DNA from: Colias croceus
Lineage: Eukaryota; Arthropoda; Insecta; Lepidoptera; Pieridae
NCBI RefSeq assembly: GCF_905220415.1
Contig: NC_059556.1
Coordinates: 4,290,501 to 4,354,500 of the forward strand
Length of the DNA: 64,000 nt
Direction of reading: 5' to 3'
Made by a program: the position numbers and the translations under genes. Shown here one piece after another: positions 25,974 through 37,778 of the stretch (within the stretch, counting starts at the first letter, position 1; each line of letters opens with the position of its first letter). Below the pieces are notes generated by a model, which did no database searches, was not told where the DNA came from, and saw nothing but the letters and a program-made list of their open reading frames with translations.

Positions 25974-26339
25974 CTGGAATTAAAAAATATTTACGTTCTA
26001 GATTTTAGATCTCAACTAGATTTAACGATTTGCGTCTGGACAAAGATTTTGCATCTGCCGAAGACTAACAAGTTCATTCTCTTTTTTTTATAGCCACGCG
26101 TATTATAAATATAAATGTTCAAAATAATCATTGCATATATGTCTCATGCATATGTTTTTTCAAAACGTGTCATGTATTTCTTAATTTATACTAAGTGTAT
26201 GGTGCTGTTTTTATCTAATAAATATATTTTATAATTATGCTTATTATTTTTATTTGTAAGAAAGCAATAATTCATAAATATGTACTGTACACGGTACTGT
26301 ACATATTTACTGAACACGGTACTGTTTCGACCTAAATCA

Positions 26340-26409
26340 CCGTACAAGCCGGTGCTGCCTCCGTCGGCATCTCGCCGATCGCGGACCAGCGCCCTCTTGA
26401 ATTTGGTAC
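26340..26409 (-). pseudogene. Degenerate copy D of the protease terminal exon (left part)
   Basis: The block 'gccgatcgcggaccagcg' and 'ttgaatttggtac' match the functional last exon of the clip-domain protease at about 29365-29402. The copy is cut at GTAC by the retroelement at 26410-28707 and continues as 'attatcagactaaaactgtcat' in altered form from 28712. It has no usable reading frame. Confidence 0.75.
26406..26409. repeat. Target-site duplication of the gypsy element (left)
   Basis: GTAC directly before the 5' LTR, matched by GTAC at 28708-28711. Confidence 0.85.
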
Positions 26410-26621
26410 TATGGGAGACATGCATAGAGTTTATATATATATCATATTGTGTACAGGCCGGCGCATTCTTTTTCATAATCAGAGCGCATTCTAAATTTCA
26501 ATTTCAACATTAGAATTCTGATCGGTTTTGTTTTTGGTCGATTTTTGTATAAATACGGATATTGTGTGCAAAATAAAATCATTACGATCAGTATCGTCTT
26601 TGAGTTCACAACCCCTCTACA
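26410..26621 (+). repeat. 5' LTR
   Basis: Starts TATGGGAGACATG and ends CCCCTCTACA. It contains a TATA-like 'gtataaatac' and an AATAAA (in 'aaaataaaatc') that would serve transcription start and end. Same length and apparently same sequence as the 3' LTR. Confidence 0.92.
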
Positions 26622-26623
26622 GT

Positions 26624-26637
26624 TGGTGACCCCGACG
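26624..26637 (+). other. Primer-binding site (tRNA-Trp-like)
   Basis: TGGTGACCCCGACG, two bases after the 5' LTR. It is complementary to the 3' end expected for tRNA-Trp (…CGGGGTCACCA), the primer used by CsRn1-type elements. The tRNA match is from memory. Confidence 0.75.
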
Positions 26638-26681
26638 GAGCAAGAAGAAAACATGGAAGAAAAAGACTAACTACATCATGA

Positions 26682-28310
26682 AGAAAAGCACTGCGAGCTG
26701 GCCCCCGTCTCCATCCAGTCCAGGCTGCTACCATCTTTTACAGAGACTGCCTACCGAACCAAGCTCATCTACAAAATGAATTAAACAAGTATCTACATAA
26801 TAAAAAGAAGAATGACAAAACGCCTATCGAATGGACTACTGCAGCAATTGAAGCTTTTGAGAAACGCCGTCAAAGCATCACAGAAGCGACAACATTATGT
26901 TTTCCCATTCCTGGCAGCTCCCTTGCCATCATGACTGACGCCTCGGATCATAGTCTCGGCGCTGTTCTTCAACAAAAGATTGTGAACCGATGGAAACCGC
27001 TAGCCTTTTTCTCTAAAGCAATGAGTGCTACGCAATGTCGCTACAGCGTGTATTTTCGCGAATTATTAGCAATATACGCGGCTGTATTACATAAGTCAAT
27101 TCTGTTCGAGTATCAAGTACATCAAGGAGAAGAGAACACAGTCGCCGACGCGTTGTCACGCATCGAAGAGATCCAATGCCCTAATGTAATCGACTACAAG
27201 CAGTTAGCCATCGACCAAAGTAACGACGAAGAGCTCAGAAAATTAAAAACTCAAACAAATTTAACATTTGGTGAAGTCACGCTACCCGGACTCGATCGAC
27301 CAATCACGTGCGAGCTATCAAGCGCATCGCCCCGTCCCTTTCTACCGAAGGCATACCGTTATATGGCATTTAACGCTCAACACGGACTATGCCACCCTGG
27401 TATTAGAGCTACTCGGAAGCTAATAACATCGAAGTTTTTCTGGCCAGCTATGAATAAAGACGCTACGTTATGGGCCAAGTCTTGTATCAGCTGTCAACGA
27501 GCAAAAGTTCACCGGCACGTCGTCACTCCATTAGCAGAGTTCCCGCCTTCGCAACGCTTCGAACACATACACATAGATATAGTCGGTCCACTACGACTCT
27601 CAAGAGATTACCGATACTGTGTTACCATCATTGATCGTCTTACAAAATGGCCTGAAGCAGTTCCAATTCAAGAAATAACTGCCGAAGTCGTCGCGAAAGC
27701 ATTGTACGAGAACTGGATTGCACGCTTCGGCTGTCCGCTACGCATATCTACCGATCAAGGTCGACAATTTGAATCTGCTTTATTTAAGGCACTCATGAAA
27801 AGATTTGGGGTTACAAGAATACGCACTACGGCATTTCACCCTCAAGCAAATGGGCAAATCGAACGATGGCATCGCACTATGAAAGCCGCGCTCATAGCTC
27901 GCGGTAGTACTTGTCAATGGACAGACGAACTACCGACAGTACTGCTGGGTTTACGCACAGCTATAAGAGAAGATAACAACTTGAGTCCAGCTATGATGAC
28001 CTACGGCACTACACTGCGCATGCCCTCCGATTTCTTCGTGCCTACACGGACGGGTATTGAAGACGCTGACTTCGTGAAACGCCTGACAGAAACTATGGCT
28101 ATACTCACACCGACTAAACGATCCCCCGCAAATCGAGCAACATTTATTTACAAGGATTTGTCTACGTGTACTCATGTATTCATACGGAACGATACAGTTC
28201 GAGCACCACTCACTCCGCCGTATGACGGCCCTTATGAAGTACTGAAGCGCTACGACAAGTACTACCAAATACAGTTACCGCTTCGGACTACAGTATCTAG
28301 TATCAATTGA
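26682..28310 (+). pseudogene. Retrotransposon pol remnant: RT end, deleted RNase H, integrase
   Basis: One open frame running from 26682 to the stop at 28308-28310. Homology starts around 26736 (FYRDCLPNQAHL, reverse transcriptase end), then RNase H with MTDASDHSLGAVL, but the frame jumps from YAAVLHKS to GEENTVADALS, so the middle of RNase H (roughly 70 residues) is missing. Integrase follows: an HHCC zinc finger ending CISCQRAK, catalytic D in HIDIVGP, D in STDQGRQFES, E in ANGQIERWHR, and a GPY module (PPYDGPYEVL). Near the end the frame shifts: DRLKPAYILN continues in another frame after 28310, up to a stop just before the 3' LTR. Not a functional polyprotein. Confidence 0.88.
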
Positions 28311-28495
28311 CAGACTCAAGCCTGCATACATATTAAACAAAGAGGTTGAAGGTATGGCAAGCACAGCAGTAGCATCCACACCTACACCTACAAGTGCTAC
28401 GTCGTCAGCGCCTGCTACAGACTACAACACGGACAAGGCACGTTCCTACACTACAAGAAGTGGACGCGTCGTCGTCGTCGCTTGAGGGGGGACAC

Positions 28496-28707
28496 TATGG
28501 GAGACATGCATAGAGTTTATATATATATCATATTGTGTACAGGCCGGCGCATTCTTTTTCATAATCAGAGCGCATTCTAAATTTCAATTTCAACATTAGA
28601 ATTCTGATCGGTTTTGTTTTTGGTCGATTTTTGTATAAATACGGATATTGTGTGCAAAATAAAATCATTACGATCAGTATCGTCTTTGAGTTCACAACCC
28701 CTCTACA
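28496..28707 (+). repeat. 3' LTR
   Basis: 212 bp, apparently identical to 26410-26621. A purine-rich tract, 'gaggggggacac', lies directly before it and probably primes plus-strand synthesis. Confidence 0.92.
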
Positions 28708-28711
28708 GTAC
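28708..28711. repeat. Target-site duplication of the gypsy element (right)
   Basis: GTAC directly after the 3' LTR, same as 26406-26409. Confidence 0.85.
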
Positions 28712-28960
28712 ATTATCAGACTAAAACTGTCATATAAATTGTCTCAATTGTTTACAGTATGGATAAACATCTATTCAACATTATGGGGAAATAAAACACA
28801 CATCGCTATATCAAACATTTATTGTCTAAAACACTATTGGCGAGTATCCACTCCCAATTACATATCGACCTTAGTGTACACTGTACACTGTACAGGCCAG
28901 GGTGCGCCCGCTCGACATTTGGTATATTATTTGGCCACCACGGTCACCAAACTATCTCTG
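28712..28960 (-). pseudogene. Degenerate copy C of the protease terminal exon (with the end of copy D)
   Basis: About 28745-28860 matches the 3' flank and stop region of the functional exon almost exactly ('aaacatctattcaacattat', 'atcgctatatcaaacattta'). The catalytic part on the minus strand reads GDRGGQ instead of GDSGGP, so the serine is lost, and a segment encoding the middle of the exon is deleted around a 'gtacact' duplication. The first bases (28712-28735) are the right part of copy D. Confidence 0.8.
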
Positions 28961-29169
28961 ATTGTATACAGTACATATAGATAAACATTTATTTAGTATG
29001 TTGTCCCAATAAAAAAACACATCGCTATATCAAATATTTATTATTTGAACTGGCTAATACTGTGTATTGGCCAGTTTCCACTCCAGGTACATATCCACCT
29101 TAGTGCACCACGCCTATACGGACCAGCGCTCTCTCGACATTTGGCACATTATCTGACCACCACTATCAT
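28961..29169 (-). pseudogene. Degenerate copy B of the protease terminal exon
   Basis: Minus-strand reading keeps DSGGQIMCQMS and later TKVDMYLEWKLAN, close to the functional DSGGPLMYQMS and TKVDMYLEWILAN, but a stop (SV*) and a deletion of the intervening GVVSW region break it. Confidence 0.8.
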
Positions 29170-29262
29170 AAATACTATGTTACACTCAATATAGTATGGA
29201 TAAACATCTATTCAACATTATGGGGAAATAAAACACACATCGCTATATCAAACATTTATTGT

Positions 29263-32200
29263 CTAAAACACGGTATTGGCGAGTATCCACTCCAAGTACA
29301 TATCGACCTTAGTGTACAGGCCGGGGTGTGCCGGCTCCCCGCAGCGCACGCCCCACGACACGACGCCGATCGCGGACCAGCGGCCGCTTGACATTTGGTA
29401 CATTAGCGGACCGCCACTGTCACCCTGGAGAAAATAATTATTGTTTTATTCATAAATATTACGGTCTATTCTTTGGGAAAGATTGAGTGTGAGGGAAAAT
29501 TTTATTGTTCTTGTAAAAGACTAGGAACATCCATTTTGCAAATAGGAGATGTCAGAAATAAGCTGTGGCTATGATAACTAAAAGGTATAGACAGATATAT
29601 ATTAGGTACAGACACATTATCTACTACAAAATATAAAAATAAAGCCAGAAGAAATATTCGAGAATAAATGAACATTACGTCAAATAAATAGTCTATAAAC
29701 TCTATATTACCTGACAGGCATCCTTGCCTCCTTCCCGACCACCAGCACAAAGAGTTTCATCGAACACCGAATCAGTGAAAGCTTTCACACATTCTTCGTG
29801 TCTCCACACAGGTACTGAGACCTCCATGAGGACGTCGCTGTGAGGACCTCCGTAGAACTGTGTTCCCCACCCTAGAATATGAAAAATGTAAAAATTTACA
29901 AACCTGAAATACTTTTTGGGATTTCAGTTAACAAATTCCTTACCTATAATAGTAGCAATTTCATTGTCCAGCTGTGTTCCCCTTGGTGGCAAGCAAATTG
30001 GCCACACATAAGTATTAAACACGGTTGGTCTATGTAACTTCAAGATGGCTATATCATTGTGATAGTTAGAGGAATCGAAAAGCTCGTGCTGTCTAATGTC
30101 AATGACTCTGAAATTGTATGAGCGAGAGTCGTTGCTTCTACGGAAGTCGTATTCGCCGAGCCGCACGGATAGTTCTTCGGCTTTCCAGCTGAAAAAGGTT
30201 TTATCGTTTTATGATATCATTGTAAAATTATCTATGGAAGTTTTATCAGTTATATTTAGCCAGAATTGTGAAAAAGCTAAATGATTGCACAGTGACTGCC
30301 ATTATTTATTCAAAACTATAACTAGCCAACCCAAAATTATACGCTAACTACTAAAATATGAAATACGATCTAGATTTACTTCTGAACATACCCGCGCCAC
30401 CACAGAGCAAGCAAAAGATGCAGGTGTGCCAACTGCCACCTCATATTAAGAACACAACCACCGCCCATAAACAAAAAACTGTCACACGCAATGCCACCAA
30501 CGCAACCTACCGTCTAGTACAATGCGCAGCGGTCATCACATGTCGGTCAGTGATGAGAGCTCCTCCACAGTATTGCTCGAAGCCGGGCGGTGTGATGGAC
30601 GCCATCCACGGCCACTCGCGCGGGTTGGCTGGTCTTGCGCCGGTCACACGGCCTTGTGCGCGCGTGCTCAGACCACAGCCTGGTGGAATAGTTGAGTTTG
30701 GTGATGATGTATGGGATAGTAGAGTGAAAGCTTCTACGCAACTGATATGAGACTGTGATTTATCTAAAGACAGAGCAGTCTCTCAATACTAAAGAGTTCC
30801 ATGTTTTCAAATACGTTAGAATAAGGCGAAAATGAATAATGTGAGTTTTTTGGTTGTAGAGACAGAGAAATGTATCTAGTTACAAGGTGGAATTTATGTA
30901 GATAATTGGTAAAATGTGGCGCGGGATTTGGCAAATATGTTTAAAAAATAGGATGTCGTAAATCAGGATTAAGCAATAATATGAAATTGATAATGATCAG
31001 AATGGGATGACGTAGAAAGTGAGCTAGAAGAAGTAGATGATTGCTTCTATAGAAACAATATTATACCTATTGTTTAGGGTTATTGTTTAGGGTGATAAAG
31101 ATTAGTGATTAAGAGGTTTCTGAAAATGATTTAAATAAATGATAAATAAAATAGCAACTTACATTCACTTGACAAAAATCTCAGCAACTTGGGTGTAAAA
31201 TGTAAATAAAACACGTCACTATTTAGAAACCCTTTAATATTACACACCTCTGTTATCAGCCCTGGTTATTTTTAGGCTGATTTCATCTTCATCGCGCGGT
31301 GCGGTGGCGGGAAGGTCTCCTGCCAAAGCATCAGGGGCTGCTTCACCCATGCCATCGGGACAGCAAGTACCGATCGATCTATGGAAAAAGTTTTTAAAAC
31401 TGATAGCGTTTATTTCAAATATTTTACACTATCCTAACTTCCTAACAAACGTTATAAATGTGAAAGTAACTCTGTCTATCTGTCTCTTCTTCACACCTTA
31501 TACACTGAATCGGTTTCGTGATTTGTATGAAATTAGGTACAAATATAGTCAGAGATATTTTGTAGGTATGTATAAGATAGTTTTTATCCCTAAAATCCCA
31601 CGGGAACGAGACTTATGCGGGATTTTTTCATTAATAACTCGGGTGAATGCGCGGGCGGAAAGCTAGTATTTAATTAACAAATATTTTAATATAAGCAGAA
31701 GTCAGTACTGCTACAGGATGTCAGTATCCACTTTAAAGTATTGAAGAAAAATACGTGAATATATTTTGTGTTTATAAATATGTTGTAATGCCTTATTATC
31801 ATGCTCAATTTGTTCATTTAACTTTTTACCGATGTGTAGGAATGTTGTATATTAAAATTGTAAATATAATGACCAAATATCCCAATTTGGCTATATAACA
31901 GGAAATCGGTAATTATTTGACTATTAAACTGACAAATTAGTACTAGATACTATAAATATATTTCAATATTATTTATTTGCAATCAAATGATTAAACGATA
32001 ATGAAGAAACTGTTAGATTATTTTATTGTATCTAAAAGGATAGCTTACACATAACAGAGATAATACATAAATTACAAAACAAGTTAAGTGCCTGCTTATT
32101 ACAAGCGTATATAACGTTATAATATTAGTAACATATTACAGTACAGTATAGTACATATTAGGGTACAGAATACTTACGAATGTTGTATTATACAGATATA

Positions 32201-34634
32201 GTCCATAAACTTCATGAAATCTTTCTTGAACTCATCTTGAATACAATAGTGTAAGTGTCGGCAATGCCCTGTTTTGCCATTGGGGAGAAGGCAGGCTTGG
32301 TAGGGCACATTTGGCTAGAAGATAAACATAATTTGTTCTATAAGCCTCTTACTAGACGCAAATGATGAGAGCATTGTGTGGTGGAGTGTGTTATTTTTGG
32401 CTAAAAGTCGCGCGAATTGCGTAGAAGTTTTTTATTAATGATCTATTTAGTATAAAGAATCCCAATTGTGAATGAATCAAATTTAATGAATAACAAGCTT
32501 GTTACAAATACAATATTCTTATATAATCTACAAAATAATTCTATCATAAAATTGTTATATAGTTACCTAAAGCATTACTTTCCAAAACCACATCAATAAA
32601 TAAATTATCACCTACAAAATACTTTAAAAACAATACAAACGAAATTCACACTGTAAAAAATTGCAAAATAATGCAAGCGATCGTTCATTTCGAATTTAAT
32701 AAATCATGTTTATTTCAATATGTCAGCACCTTTAGCCACACACATTCATTTAAAGAAACATGCAAATTGTATTGACAAAGTTATTCATTATTACCACCAA
32801 ATTCGAGATCAACAAGCTGATATCAAACAATATTTAATATACCAGCTGTGTTTCGCGGTTTTACCCGCGGATAAGACAAGAGACAAATACTTTCATTGCC
32901 TTGATTTCTAAAATGTAACCAACATTCGACCCTGGTTCTTTAGCTATTTTCCTTCTATACAACAGACGAATAGATTTTTCGCATTTATAACATTAAAGTT
33001 ATATATCATTCCGATATTGTGCAGATTAGGACAGTGCGTGGGAGGCGACACGCGGGCGCCGGCTTGAACTCAAATCTCACATAATTGAATTGCTCTCTCC
33101 GATTTGATGATCATTCAAACTGCTTTTGCAATAGTGATGAAATATAAAACTCGCTTGAGTGCGGCGCCTGTGTTGAGATGTCCTGCTGTTTTATTTGCGT
33201 ATTTTTAGAATTATCGGGAAATAATGAAGGTGAAATATATTTTTTGATGGACTATTAATTAAAATTGAAATTCAAGTTTAATTTATAACAGTTAGTGGAA
33301 TAATTCTTAGAAATTGTGTTAGTTATAAAATACACTGTGAAAAATAGAGTAGGTAGTAGCATATACTTCTTTACATAATTTAGTTTTAGATATTCATTAC
33401 ACATTTAAAAGAAAATTATTTTGAGTAATCGCGAGTTCCTAGTTAAACTGTCTAAAATATATTTTTACTATATAGAAAACTACTTACGTACTCTGCGCAA
33501 AACGATTACAGAGCTTGGCTGGAAATACTATCTAATTTACACTTAAATTAAAAACAAAAATATCATTAACCTGATCCTTGTTCAGTTCGACGAATCGTTT
33601 AGTTCGGCCGTGACCGATGTGCATGCCACCAGCTGCGACCAAGTCGTGCCATGATGGATCTAATTCATCAGCTGTAAAAAATAGCTCCTATAATTTAGTT
33701 TAAAAAAAATTACACTAATGCGTATTTTTTGAGCGTTAAAATGAAAAAAAAAAATGTCTTAAAAATTATATTGTGATCCTTAGTGGTCGCAAAAACACAA
33801 TTTGTAAGGAAATGCATGAATGAGTATGCGAAATTAGTGCGTGAGTAGAGGACATTATTCAATGTTCAAATGATTGTATTTTGATAGGCTTATAATCTGT
33901 TGTACAATGAAAAATGTTGTTTTTAAAGTTATAGAGACATATTTTTACTAGTAATAGATTTATTATAATGCGTATTCCGGATTAAAGCACAGTAAACGAA
34001 GCCTATAGGATATAATATAATATTAGCGTTTATATTCTCTTTTCTAATAAAATACACACATTATGTTTCGTCACCAACCTGTACAGTACCATCGTATCAA
34101 ATATTTCCTCGCGGTTATATTTTAGCGACCATTAACAATTAATATGTATGACTTGAACAAATCAACAACCTGCATGTTTTGATTTATTGAGATTAACGTG
34201 CTATGATAATAAAATTGATTGAGCAAGTATGTATATAAAGTTAATCATTTAAAATTCTATAAAATCGTAATAAAATTCAATCTTTAAACTGAATAGATAA
34301 GCAAGTTTATTTTTGTGTATTTTCTTATTTTTAGTCATTGACATTACTTTACATTATTTATTTTTCAGTCTGTTAGTTTAATGAAGAACTGTTATAATAA
34401 ATATTACAATTTTGGTTCCTTAGGTGCCCGTCAAATATTATAAAAATTATCAAAATTTTAAACCGTGCCAACGCCGAAAACAATCATAATTTGTTTGTAA
34501 TTAAATATTCCTATTTCTATTTATATATTTATTCTTATATTAATTGTTACTGTATAAAATAAAAATATCTTACAAATAAGTTTAGATCCCTCAGCACTCA
34601 GCACCGCCACAAATACCGTCAGAAGGAACAACAT
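29263..34634 (-). CDS. Secreted clip-domain serine protease (proclotting enzyme-like)
   Basis: A trypsin-like zymogen of the kind that runs insect haemolymph cascades (melanisation or Toll activation); the specific role is unknown. Coding exons on the minus strand: 34634-34574, 33671-33571, 32314-32178, 31378-31248, 30763-30511, 30188-29944, 29871-29711, 29424-29263; phases join to 417 codons including stop (416 aa). Signal peptide MLFLLTVFVAVLSAEG; clip domain about 62-106 with six cysteines ending GTCCPD; linker; predicted activation after R182 in AQGR|VTGARP; catalytic H224 (TAAHC), D273 (HNDIAIL) and S366 (CQGDSGGP). D360 at the pocket base predicts cleavage after Arg or Lys. The mature end VTGA departs from the usual IVGG. 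Three decayed copies of its last exon follow downstream. The acceptor of the fifth exon is the least certain border but joins in phase. Confidence 0.92.
31447..31667 (+). repeat. Helitron-like/Lep1-type short repeat
   Basis: In a protease intron, directly 5' (minus sense) of the exon at 31248-31378. Starts 'gttataaatgtgaaagtaac', has TCTG/TCTA repeats and ends 'gcgggcggaaagctagt'. Confidence 0.65.
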
Positions 34635-34700
34635 GGTGGAAGGCCTCCCAACAACTAAATCATTATAAATAATAATTGGGACGGCGGAAGTTTGTCCTGA

Positions 34701-34706
34701 TATATA
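34701..34706 (-). promoter_or_regulatory. Candidate TATA box of the protease gene
   Basis: TATATA about 67 bases upstream of the protease ATG on the minus strand, leaving room for a start site near 34670 and a short 5' UTR. Confidence 0.5.
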
Positions 34707-34805
34707 ATCCGCAGGATGTTACTTTGATAGCTAAAAAATATCATCGCCATTTTTTTATACTTTTTATTTTTATTAATTAGTGGCCGGTAAATAATTTTAG
34801 TCATG

Positions 34806-35110
34806 CTTAAATTTATATTGAATACTCAAGTCTACGGTCCCTTGAAGCTGAGAAAAAATCAAACTTATAAAAGCTTACGCAATCAAAAGATTCAGCTTAT
34901 GCTCCAAATTTCGACATTCGCAAGGCAAATAAAAACTACAAGGTATCACGGTGATCACGGGGTCTTGTCTGTTGGTCAATTTTGGTAAAAAGAAAAGTCT
35001 TATAACGCAGATAAAGGAAAAAAAAACTAAAAGTATACATTGAGTTACAACATAATAAAAAATGACTTTGTTCGGAGCTCTGGCGAATCCGACTCGCACT
35101 TGACCGGTTT
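34806..35110 (+). repeat. Dispersed repeat, copy A (5'-truncated)
   Basis: Shares the order 'aaatttatattgaatactca', 'tggtaaaaag', 'cttataacg(c/g)agataaagga' and a final 'ccgactcgcacttgaccgg' with copy B at 57748-58151. The left part seen in copy B ('ctccgtacctcaaaaggaaa') is missing. The family is common in arthropod genomes; class unknown to me. Confidence 0.65.
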
Positions 35111-37564
35111 CATTTTATATTTTGGCATATGGTTTTTACAAATTAGTTGTAGGTACATCATTTTAGCATGAAAAGCATTATCTAAATGTTATAAATGTGT
35201 AAACACTTCTAAAGTGTTTTAAAACAATTTGTGTAATGTTTTATGGTAGGCAAACTCATAATTGAAGTTATCACTAACATAACCTATAAAGATACGATTT
35301 GCATGTACGTATATATGGTAAGTAGTATTTAAAAATACATAACTGTATGATTTAATACGCATAATAAATGACCGCTTCAGGCGTAACTTTATAAATACAC
35401 AAGGCTTGATACCATATACGAAGAATTGAAAATTCAACGACCTTTAATTTGTAATCTAGTGACCGACCTGCCTTGATATGAACAGACTGCTTGTATTGCT
35501 AGTGTATGATGTAATTTTAATTACATATTATTAAAAATCATACACATTAACATTGAACATTTAACAAGTGTAACTAGTTTAGGATACTATACTAGGATTT
35601 AACAAGTGTAACTATTCATTTTGAATCTGAGACTTTATATTATAATGTACTTAGGTAGTTAAACTTTCCTGCGCAAGTCTAAGTCAAAATTCAAAAGGTT
35701 GTATGCCTCATTGAAGAAGCCTGTAGGAGTAACTACAAGCCAAGCAATTCATCGAACAATAGCTTATTAAAATAAATCGTAACCAGCAATTATAAATAAT
35801 ATGAAGAGATAAAAGGAATAGTGAATACGATGTAATAACGTGCAGTGAACACATGTTTGTGGGCGCTCGTAAAATCCCTGCTATTCAATTATACGAGTAA
35901 TATTAACTGTGTGGCGAAATCAAAATATTACCCGGCATTCCTCTGAGTAATTGTTTAGGCTAAGCGAGATTACTTGAATATTTCAACGCCCATTAGCGGC
36001 GTGGGCGGCGAAGCCTTATCACTCGATATCTTTTATGACACTTTGACGTTACGATGTATGTGATTAGGTATCAATTTTGCGTGAACAAATTTATTATCCG
36101 AAAATTTGTATTCGGTACACGACTGGCTGGAATTAGACTTGATTTATTTAAGGACGAATTGTTCTATTATTAGACCACAAGGTGCCATGCCAACGTTTGC
36201 AAATGTCGTCCAGTTTGTTGTTGCATAATCTTCGGTAGTGGAAAAGTATGAAGCTGGAATGTTGAACTGATTTGTAGGTTTTGAAACAAATCACTAGATA
36301 ATTTTTAAATGCCTATAATATTAAATGTACTTTAAATTAAATAGGTAACTATTTCGAAACCAAAATTATTAAATAAGTATGGTAAGTTCGATGGTTTATT
36401 AAAAGTTTTTATGGAGATAATTACTGAGAGGTGCTTATAGATTTTCTTTCCTTCTAATAAAATTTGTATGTTATAAACCAAAACATGATTTAATTGTGGC
36501 AAATATGCAAATATGGTTATTATGCTCTATGTCCTGCGACATATTATATTTCCTAGGACATGCACTAAATAGCCGGCGACATCAAACGGCAAACCATTGC
36601 GTTGATTTCGTACCCATATTCAGGTATTACCAAATTGAATTCATTTCCGTTGATAATTATTGGTTGTAATTAACCGTTAAGGTAATAAATTGACAATGGC
36701 GCCGGCGCAGGTGGACAGTCCACAAGGCCTTAATGCAAATACCGAACACTAATGCTTTTGCATGACTTCAATTTGGTCCAGAATGCCTCAAGCTATAGGC
36801 CGTAATCAACTGATTACAATATTTATCCTTTAAAACCATCAATTTGAGTAAACCTCGATATTATCAATGGTAGCTTGGATGCATGACCAGGAATAATATG
36901 GTCTATGATTAGAGTCAACAAATTAGGTTCATATCTGGGTAGAAACATGGTAGAAACACACTAATCATCAACTAATTGCATGTTACAAACAAACAAACTA
37001 GCCACTCCTTGTGCAGCATTGTCAATTTTCAATTTGTAACTCTATATGTATTGTATATAAATGGAAATTATATGGATAGCTACTGGCTATATTAGTGAAT
37101 GCATTTATCGACCTGAAGCCGGTGCGTGACTGAAAGAGATAACTTAACCAACATTATGTGATGCCCTCCAATAATTCTTTTATTTATATTGATGACTATG
37201 TACTTGTTAAGAGGAAATCATTATTAACAATAATACATGTACCATGTTAATTTGTTCTTGGATTATAAATAAAAAAGCTGAAATAAACAAAAATGCCCCA
37301 CAATTTATTGAAGAAGTAAGTCTTACATGCGTATTTTATTTTTATCTGAGTTCGTGTAACAGACTAAGGTTTACAAGTTGCAGTACTTTTAACTCGTTAG
37401 GTAAATGAATGTAAAACAGTATAAATTGAAGTGAAGGGAACGCGTAGGTAGACGCTTCGATTGCATTGGCAAGAATAAATTGAAATGATCATTCGTCAGT
37501 CACATTGTATCTAGAGTCTAGACCACACGAGATTGATAAATGAAACTGACTAACAAACGTATAA
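35111..37564. other. Intergenic, no gene recognised
   Basis: AT-rich sequence with short, stop-bound open frames only. No repeat family, RNA gene or exon could be supported. Confidence 0.5.
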
Positions 37565-37568
37565 AGTT
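37565..37568. repeat. Target-site duplication of the solo LTR (left)
   Basis: AGTT, matched at 37779-37782. Confidence 0.75.
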
Positions 37569-37778
37569 TATGGGAGACATGCATAGAGTTTATATATATC
37601 ATATTGTGTACAGGCCAGCGCATTCTTTTTCATAATCAGAGCGCATTCTAAATTTAAATTTCAACATTAGAATTCTGATTGGTTTTGTTTTTGGTCGATT
37701 TTTGTATAAATACGGATATTGTGTGCAAAATAAAATCATTACGATCAGTATCGTCTTTGAGTTCACAACCCCTCTACA
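37569..37778 (+). mobile_element. Solo LTR of the CsRn1/Kabuki-type element
   Basis: 210 bp, same family as the LTRs at 26410 and 28496. It differs by a 2-base shorter TA run, 'gccagcg' for 'gccggcg', 'tttaaatttc' for 'tttcaatttc', and 'gattggttttg' for 'gatcggttttg'. Flanked by AGTT on both sides, so it arose by recombination between the LTRs of a complete insertion. Confidence 0.92.

Larger units (their letters stand above)
26410..28707 (+). mobile_element. Internally deleted Ty3/gypsy retrotransposon, CsRn1/Kabuki type
   Basis: A 2.3 kb element with two 212-bp LTRs, a primer-binding site and a 4-bp GTAC target duplication. Gag, protease and nearly all of the reverse transcriptase are missing; only the last part of reverse transcriptase, a deleted RNase H and the integrase remain. 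A tRNA-Trp-like primer site and 4-bp target duplications are known features of the CsRn1 clade, which includes Bombyx Kabuki. The two LTRs look identical base for base on reading, which suggests recent insertion. It sits in a decayed copy of the protease terminal exon. Confidence 0.92.

Noticed and set aside
27951..28268. 105-codon minus-strand open frame
   Set aside because: Antisense to the retrotransposon integrase.
30358..30750. 130-codon plus-strand open frame
   Set aside because: Antisense to the catalytic-histidine exon of the protease and its flanking intron.
34803..34988. 61-codon plus-strand frame
   Set aside because: Falls inside dispersed repeat copy A; the corresponding part of copy B has no matching open frame.
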